6,495 nucleotides of DNA from ASMP01 sp964617015 (lineage in GTDB: Archaea > Nanobdellota > Nanobdellia > Pacearchaeales > GW2011-AR1), in assembly GCA_964617015.1 (NCBI GenBank), contig CAZTVG010000019.1, positions 1-6,495 of the forward strand, in the 5' to 3' direction. Below are positions 1-3,648 of the stretch, one piece after another. The notes under the pieces were generated by a model, which worked only from the letters and a program-made list of their open reading frames with translations, had not been told where the DNA came from and did not search any database. A program made the translations under genes and the position numbers. How positions within the stretch are numbered: position 1 is the stretch's first letter; the number at the start of each line of letters is the position of its first letter.

Positions 1-549
1 TGGGCGGGTTGGGGATGTGGTGGATTTAGCAACCAATCCTTTAGCAATTCTTTTAATGTCTCCCTGAAGCAATTCAACTTTGTTTTTCAGCTTGTTCAGT
101 TCAATATTCAGTTTAGCGTATTTATTTGCCTCTCTGTTTATCTCATTAGAATAAACTTTCTTGGCTTGGGAGTTTTTTGCAATCACAATCGGATAAGGTC
201 CAACACCTGCAAACATCACCAAAACTTCTTCCCCTTTTTTCACAAGTTTTGAAAGTTCCTTTCTCTCATTGCTTAGTCTGGGAGAAAAATAAGTCTTGTC
301 AACATTAAACCTAAAAACACAGCCATTTTCTTTGTAAAGAGCTTCTTTTGTTTTCTCTCCCGCAATGTGTTTTGTAACCTGTTTTCTTAATCTTCCCTTA
401 AACTTTCCTGTTTTCTCAAGAACTGTTTTTACTGATTTGTTCTGATGAAGAAGTTTATTTGCAAATTGTTTTTTGGTTTTAATTTTTGTATCTCTTGAAA
501 ATTTTACAATAGCTATGTTTCCCAGAACATCAAATGCTCCCTGTTTCAT
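1..549 (-). CDS. trm5: tRNA (guanine37-N1)-methyltransferase Trm5, partial (3' end off window)
   Basis: Trm5 transfers a methyl group from S-adenosylmethionine to N1 of G37 next to the tRNA anticodon, which prevents frameshifting. The visible 183 residues show the D2-type start (FDVLGNIAIVKF, 6-17), the Trm5 signature DKTYFSPRLSNER (84-96) with its conserved Arg, the SAM-binding loop MFAGVGPYPI (112-121), an acidic strand end NEIN (135-138) and GDIKR (163-167). The acidic residue usually just before MFAG is Val111. The start is ATG at 549, with an in-frame stop at 574-576 upstream and a TTTAAA 26 bases upstream, so a leaderless mRNA is likely. The protein begins directly at D2, so the N-terminal D1 tRNA-elbow domain of typical archaeal Trm5 appears absent. 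The last residues, STTSPTRP, do not look like the usual continuation. The C-terminal half, with the NxP-type motif, lies off the window. Family call is firm; subtype (a, b or c) cannot be told. Confidence 0.88.
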   Translation of the reverse strand, partial: MKQGAFDVLGNIAIVKFSRDTKIKTKKQFANKLLHQNKSVKTVLEKTGKFKGRLRKQVTKHIAGEKTKEALYKENGCVFRFNVDKTYFSPRLSNERKELSKLVKKGEEVLVMFAGVGPYPIVIAKNSQAKKVYSNEINREANKYAKLNIELNKLKNKVELLQGDIKRIAKGLVAKSTTSPTRP

Positions 550-572
550 AACAAACAAAGTGTAAAAAGAAA

Positions 573-578
573 TTTAAA
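573..578. promoter_or_regulatory. Symmetric TATA box between divergent trm5 and membrane-protein gene
   Basis: TTTAAA is its own reverse complement. Its centre is 26.5 bases from the trm5 ATG (549, minus) and 34.5 bases from the ATG at 610 (plus), so one TBP site could serve both genes. The six bases upstream on the plus side (AAGAAA) fit an archaeal BRE (RNWAAW) better than those on the minus side (AATAGG). No other good TATA is seen in this 60-base gap. Predicted from spacing only. Confidence 0.55.
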
Positions 579-609
579 CCTATTGCTTTCTGAAAAGATT
601 TATAAGAAT

Positions 610-1563
610 ATGTTTCCTAATTTAATAATGCAGAAAAAGAGCGTGCTTCCTGTCCTTGGCATATTATTAATCAGCTTTGTTAGTGCCTTTTCTCATTATG
701 GCTATAACAGATTCTCAATCACAGGTTTCTTTAGCAGCATAAATCCGGATGATATGATTCTTATGACATTATTCATAATTATCTTTGCTTTCATCAATTT
801 TTCTTTGGGAAAAATTTTCAGAGACTCTTATGGAAATCCAAACAAAGCGACAGCAGGAGTTGTTGCCTTTTCAGTAACTTCATTAATAGTTTACGGATTC
901 TGGAGAACAGGATTTGATATAAGTGGGTTATTTTACAATGTAGGAATCTCAGAGGGTATGTTATTTTTTATTATACCAATAATCCTGATTGTGGCAGCAA
1001 TCTTTATTGTCTCAAAAATTGGTTGGGCTGCATTATTCCTTATTTTTGGTTTGCTCATGCTTTTAATAACAATATTCACAGATTTAATTTATGAAAAAGG
1101 AACTGCTTTGATTATTGGGTTTGTATTATTTTTAATTGGTTTATGGCTTTGGTGGAGAAAAAGAAGAGATAGTTTAGGTTATGGAGAAGGTATTAGTGCT
1201 ACAGGTCGGGGAATTGGAAGAGGTCTTGGTGCGACTGGAAGAGGTGCGTGGGGAGCTGCAAAATGGGCTGGTGGAAAAATTAAGCAAAAACAGATACAAA
1301 GACAACAACAAAGGCAACAGGAACAACAAAGAACTCAGGCTAGGCAAGATATTAGACACAGAACACATGATACAATCAATGAAATAAGAAGAATAGACAA
1401 AGAACTAAAGAGTATTCCCGCAAGAATAGGTGCGGCAAATAAACGAGGAAATCAACAACAAGTAATGATATTAGAACAAGAAAGAACACGTATCAAACAA
1501 CAAAGAAGAGATCTTGAAAACGAAATAAGAAGACTCAGAAGAGAACATAGTGGAAATATTTAA
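610..1563 (+). CDS. Polytopic membrane protein with Gly-rich repeat and Gln/Arg-rich coiled tail, unknown function
   Basis: I do not recognise this 317-residue protein. Hydrophobic segments lie at about 11-27 (could be a signal anchor), 49-67, 81-97, 117-135, 138-158 and 166-182. RKRR at 183-186 follows the last span, which with Lys9-Lys10 suggests both termini are cytoplasmic. Residues 189-222 are Gly-rich with ATGRG repeated 11 residues apart (197-201 and 208-212). Residues 223-247 are Gln/Arg-rich, and 248-312 are highly charged, probably a helical coiled coil. The tail is strongly basic and might bind nucleic acid or an acidic surface (inference). VirB6/TrbL-like secretion proteins also have several spans and a Gly-rich tail, but I see no specific signature. 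The frame is open back to a TTG at 583, but that codon is only about 5 bases past the TATA box, so ATG 610 is preferred (ATG 628 is possible). The stop codon overlaps the TATA box of the next gene. Confidence 0.8.
   Translation: MFPNLIMQKKSVLPVLGILLISFVSAFSHYGYNRFSITGFFSSINPDDMILMTLFIIIFAFINFSLGKIFRDSYGNPNKATAGVVAFSVTSLIVYGFWRTGFDISGLFYNVGISEGMLFFIIPIILIVAAIFIVSKIGWAALFLIFGLLMLLITIFTDLIYEKGTALIIGFVLFLIGLWLWWRKRRDSLGYGEGISATGRGIGRGLGATGRGAWGAAKWAGGKIKQKQIQRQQQRQQEQQRTQARQDIRHRTHDTINEIRRIDKELKSIPARIGAANKRGNQQQVMILEQERTRIKQQRRDLENEIRRLRREHSGNI
1198..1263 (+). repeat. Two 11-residue Gly/Arg repeats within the membrane-protein tail
   Basis: The units begin ATGRG at 1198-1212 and 1231-1245, 33 bases apart and in frame, and read ATGRGIGRGLG then ATGRGAWGAAK. 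The DNA copies differ at several third positions, so the similarity is at protein level rather than a recent duplication. The 11-residue period suits an amphipathic helix or a flexible Gly/Arg linker at the membrane surface. Confidence 0.5.
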
Positions 1564-1564
1564 A
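1559..1564 (+). promoter_or_regulatory. TATA box of the winged-helix/membrane protein gene
   Basis: TTTAAA is centred 29.5 bases upstream of the ATG at 1591, with the purine-rich GAAATA (BRE-like, one mismatch to RNWAAW) before it. It contains the TAA stop of the preceding gene. This implies a separate leaderless or short-leader transcript even though the two genes lie only 27 bases apart in the same direction. There is no Shine-Dalgarno before 1591. Confidence 0.55.
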
Positions 1565-1590
1565 TAGAATAGAACAATAATTGTGACAGA

Positions 1591-2079
1591 ATGAAAAGAT
1601 TAGAAGATCTTACTGATTTGCAAAAAGAAATTTTAAAAAGTCTAAATCCTGGACGTTCTAGGTCAAAGTCCCTAAAAAATATACATGAATTCCTTGAAGA
1701 GGAACATCATCCAACAGAATTTGAGGATATTAATGATGCATTAGGAGAATTAATTGAATATGGTGCGGTAAGGGGGACAGCTGAAAAAACAGGAAGAAAA
1801 TATTTTCTCTCAAGAGGGATAGGATCAGGATATAGAAACCAAGCAAGTTTATTAGGAAAATCCAACCCTTTTAGAGATATATATAGGTTAGGTAAAAGAA
1901 TTTTGGGAAGTATTTTTATTTTACTCGGATTTATTTTTTTATATCAAAATTTGACTATCACTGGGGCAGTTATTTCAGATGTGATAAAAAATAAAAGTAT
2001 TACCCTAATATCTTCACTGGCCTTAATCTTTATCGGAGCATTTTTATTGTTTTTGTCTGCCAAAAAGAAAAATCCTTAA
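1591..2079 (+). CDS. Winged-helix-like domain protein with two C-terminal membrane spans, unknown function
   Basis: This 162-residue protein has a soluble N-terminal domain (about 5-75) with a winged-helix pattern: helix 8-18, helix 27-38, a recognition-like helix 44-57 (FEDINDALGELIEYG), then a Gly-containing hairpin ending in GRKYFLSRG. A basic linker (76-103) leads to two hydrophobic spans at about 104-119 and 136-155, closed by KKK at 158-160. The predicted topology puts the DNA-binding-like domain and C-terminus in the cytoplasm and the loop NLTITGAVISDVIKNKS outside. A membrane-anchored regulator is one possibility; a wHTH used for protein contact is another. Start ATG 1591 fits the TATA spacing. 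It may work with the upstream membrane protein, but only adjacency supports that. Confidence 0.75.
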   Translation: MKRLEDLTDLQKEILKSLNPGRSRSKSLKNIHEFLEEEHHPTEFEDINDALGELIEYGAVRGTAEKTGRKYFLSRGIGSGYRNQASLLGKSNPFRDIYRLGKRILGSIFILLGFIFLYQNLTITGAVISDVIKNKSITLISSLALIFIGAFLLFLSAKKKNP

Positions 2080-2093
2080 TTAGTTTTCTCTTT
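2080..2093 (+). terminator. T-rich terminator after the winged-helix/membrane gene
   Basis: TTAGTTTTCTCTTT follows the stop codon directly on the plus strand. Archaeal termination commonly needs only a T-rich run in the non-template strand. The site lies in a 28-base gap between convergent genes, where a terminator is expected. No hairpin is seen. Confidence 0.4.
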
Positions 2094-2100
2094 GTAAGAT

Positions 2101-2105
2101 AAAAA
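2101..2105 (-). terminator. Short T-run after fen1
   Basis: Just past the fen1 stop the minus strand reads a run of five T, the best candidate for fen1 termination in the convergent gap. The run is short and no stem-loop accompanies it, so the call is tentative. Confidence 0.3.
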
Positions 2106-2107
2106 TT

Positions 2108-3148
2108 CTAAACCCACTCGCCAAGACCTTTCTGTTTCTTCTGCTCCTTTAACTCACGTAACTTGTCAAGCTGCTTTTCAACTCTTTCATCAGAGAAATC
2201 ATGCTCTTCAACAAGAATTTTTTTTATTTTTTCCTCATCAACATTTTCGAACTTGATATCAATATCAATTACTTTTGGCTTATGGAAAAGTTCAAAGATT
2301 TCCTTCCAGTCAAACCTGTCTTCTTCTGGCAAAGACATTATCTGTTCTTCAACACCCTTAAAAATTAATACAGGCTGCCTGTATCTTTTTACGATTTCAA
2401 GCGCTCTTTTTTGCCCGATTCCAGGAATACCTTTTGGATTGTAATCTGTGCCTACCATAATTCCTAGACAAATTAACTGGTCCAGGTTTATTTCCAAAAA
2501 ATTCAGAACTTTCTGCAACTCTATCAATTCTGGCTTTGTATCTATCCATCCTGAAAAAGTTTTCCTTTTTCTGGAAAGAGCAAGATTTCTTATAAGTCTT
2601 GGAGCTCCGAAAAGCAGACTGTCATAATCCTGACTTACAGCTGCATAAACATCTTCTTTGAACCTGCTAAGATAAGCTGCCTCAGCCTCTCCTTCTCCAG
2701 GAGCCTGAACAACAACAATACCCATGGCTTCAAGAAGCTCTTTGCTTTCACGTATCATGGTTTCATCAAGTCTTATAAGTTGACTGCTGTATCTCCTCAT
2801 CCTTTCAAAATCCTCGGCCTGCTTTGCTTCTTCGTATCTGGTTTTTGCAATATCCCTGCCTGATTCTCTTTTTTTGTGGGTGCCTGCTTTCAAATCAGGA
2901 GCCTGGCCATCAAAGGCATATACAATCTTTATCCCCTCTGAAAGCAGATTAACATTCCTGTAAAAAATTCCTGACAAATGACTTGTAACTCTTTTTTTGT
3001 TATCCATCAAAGGCGTGCCATCTGGCTGTCTTATCGTGGAAAGAAATTGGTAAAGCATGTTGTAGGCATCCACGCAAACTATTTTTCCTTTCAAATCACC
3101 GATTTCTATTTCTTTTCTCGAAATTATTTCCCTTATATTTAATCCCAT
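2108..3148 (-). CDS. fen: Flap endonuclease FEN-1
   Basis: FEN-1 is the structure-specific 5' nuclease that removes 5' flaps during Okazaki-fragment maturation and repair, acting with PCNA. The 346-residue length is normal for the archaeal family. Metal-binding acidic residues are present: Asp27 (VDAYN), Asp80 (AFDGQ), Glu152 and Glu154 (APGEGEAEAAY), Asp174 and Asp176 (SQDYDSLLFG) and Asp235 (GTDYNPKGIPGIGQ, the helix-two-turn-helix entry, about 233-249). The last eight residues, QKGLGEWV, are a PIP box for PCNA. The start is ATG 3148, which gives the canonical MGLN N-terminus with Gly2. The frame also opens from a TTG at 3157 that would add three residues, but this lies about 16 bases from the TATA centre and likely upstream of transcription start. 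The gene follows a small minus-strand gene and has its own TATA box. Confidence 0.96.
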   Translation of the reverse strand: MGLNIREIISRKEIEIGDLKGKIVCVDAYNMLYQFLSTIRQPDGTPLMDNKKRVTSHLSGIFYRNVNLLSEGIKIVYAFDGQAPDLKAGTHKKRESGRDIAKTRYEEAKQAEDFERMRRYSSQLIRLDETMIRESKELLEAMGIVVVQAPGEGEAEAAYLSRFKEDVYAAVSQDYDSLLFGAPRLIRNLALSRKRKTFSGWIDTKPELIELQKVLNFLEINLDQLICLGIMVGTDYNPKGIPGIGQKRALEIVKRYRQPVLIFKGVEEQIMSLPEEDRFDWKEIFELFHKPKVIDIDIKFENVDEEKIKKILVEEHDFSDERVEKQLDKLRELKEQKKQKGLGEWV

Positions 3149-3169
3149 TTTAAACAAAAGTAAAGAAAA

Positions 3170-3175
3170 TATAAA
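3170..3175 (-). promoter_or_regulatory. TATA box of fen1
   Basis: The minus strand reads TTTATA centred 24.5 bases upstream of the ATG at 3148, in the 35-base gap after the preceding gene. The spacing suggests a leaderless fen1 mRNA. The flanking T-rich minus strand (about 3183-3150) could also terminate the upstream transcript. Read-through from the 3555 gene remains possible. Confidence 0.5.
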
Positions 3176-3183
3176 TAATTAAC

Positions 3184-3555
3184 TTATTTGAGTAGATAAA
3201 CATCTCTTTGTGATCTCCTGTTTCTATCTCTTATTTCACTCACAACTCCAGAACAATATTTTCCAGCCATCCTGTAAACACGCGGTCTGATATTCTTAAC
3301 TAAATAATTAAACATTTCACTCTGAGACATTTTTCCATAATTTTCAACAGGAAATCCTGTTTTTTTTAACTCTCTCAATCTTCTTTCTATTTCTTTACGA
3401 CCAATACGCTCCCCTGGCTGCAATTCTGAGAATCTTGGCAGAACTATTTTTGCAATTCTTTCCCAATCTAAGTTTGGGTCTGCTTCAACTCTTGACTCGA
3501 TAGTCCTAGGTATAGTCTTGGGTCCTTCAAAAAAAGTTAATTGTAAAGCTGTCAT
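3184..3555 (-). CDS. Small basic protein, possible winged-helix DNA-binding protein, unknown function
   Basis: I do not recognise this 123-residue protein. It has no membrane span or signal peptide and is rich in Arg and Lys. An N-terminal stretch (about 1-28) precedes helices at about 29-43 (LDWERIAKIVLPRF), 53-65 (RKEIERRLRELKK) and 77-90 (SQSEMFNYLVKNIR). A hairpin-like C-terminus with a basic turn (SEIRDRNRRSQRDVYLLK, 106-123) gives a plausible winged-helix layout. The start ATG 3555 lies 26.5 bases from a TATA box, so the mRNA is probably leaderless. It lies between fen1 (same strand, 35-base gap) and divergent polB, and an inverted repeat in the shared promoter region raises the possibility that it regulates itself and polB. 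A role at the replication fork is an alternative. Function is inferred only. Confidence 0.7.
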   Translation of the reverse strand: MTALQLTFFEGPKTIPRTIESRVEADPNLDWERIAKIVLPRFSELQPGERIGRKEIERRLRELKKTGFPVENYGKMSQSEMFNYLVKNIRPRVYRMAGKYCSGVVSEIRDRNRRSQRDVYLLK

Positions 3556-3578
3556 ATTGTAACTACTCGATAAGAGTA

Positions 3579-3584
3579 TATAAA
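3579..3584 (-). promoter_or_regulatory. TATA box of the small basic protein gene
   Basis: TTTATA on the minus strand, extended to TTTATATA, is centred 26.5 bases upstream of the ATG at 3555. GCAAAG immediately upstream matches an archaeal BRE with one mismatch. It is the clearest promoter in the window. Confidence 0.65.
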
Positions 3585-3589
3585 CTTTG

Positions 3590-3607
3590 CTCCCTGAAAT
3601 CAGAGAG
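3590..3607. promoter_or_regulatory. Inverted repeat, candidate operator between divergent promoters
   Basis: CTCCCTGA and TCAGAGAG form 8-base arms around AA, with seven of eight positions complementary (mismatch C3593/A3604). The site lies between the TATA box facing the small basic gene (3579-3584) and the one facing polB (3620-3625), nearly at the midpoint. A dimeric regulator here could affect both promoters. As RNA it would lie upstream of both predicted transcription starts, so a DNA-level role fits better than an attenuator. Confidence 0.45.
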
Positions 3608-3619
3608 TTACTATTAACC

Positions 3620-3625
3620 TTTAAA
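3620..3625 (+). promoter_or_regulatory. TATA box of polB
   Basis: TTTAAA, extended to TTTAAATA, is centred 26.5 bases upstream of the ATG at 3649 but only 11.5 bases upstream of the ATG at 3634. With normal archaeal geometry transcription would begin near 3647-3649, making the polB mRNA leaderless and excluding the 3634 codon. Confidence 0.55.
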
Positions 3626-3648
3626 TAACTTAAATGACTTTAAAATTA

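Noticed and set aside
60..67. Second copy of the CTCCCTGA half-site, inside trm5, as a sign of a regulon
   Set aside because: An isolated eight-base half-site in coding sequence without the other arm; expected by chance in a window of this size when one-arm matches are allowed.
1303..1342. CAA-rich stretch as a microsatellite or CRISPR-like repeat
   Set aside because: Imperfect, in frame, and fully explained by the Gln/Arg-rich protein segment; no regular spacers.
1174..1387. Short open frames on both strands across the Gly- and Gln-rich tail of the membrane protein
   Set aside because: They arise from the biased codons of the real plus-strand gene, and their products are low-complexity (Ser/Leu-rich or Val/Glu/Lys-rich) with no promoter.
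610..2079. The two small membrane-protein genes as a toxin-antitoxin or phage-type module
   Set aside because: Separate promoter elements, no overlap, sizes and domains not matching known modules, and no integrase, repeat or composition break nearby.
2163..2444. Plus-strand open frame of 93 codons inside fen1
   Set aside because: Antisense to strongly conserved FEN-1 motifs; Ser-rich translation without family features.
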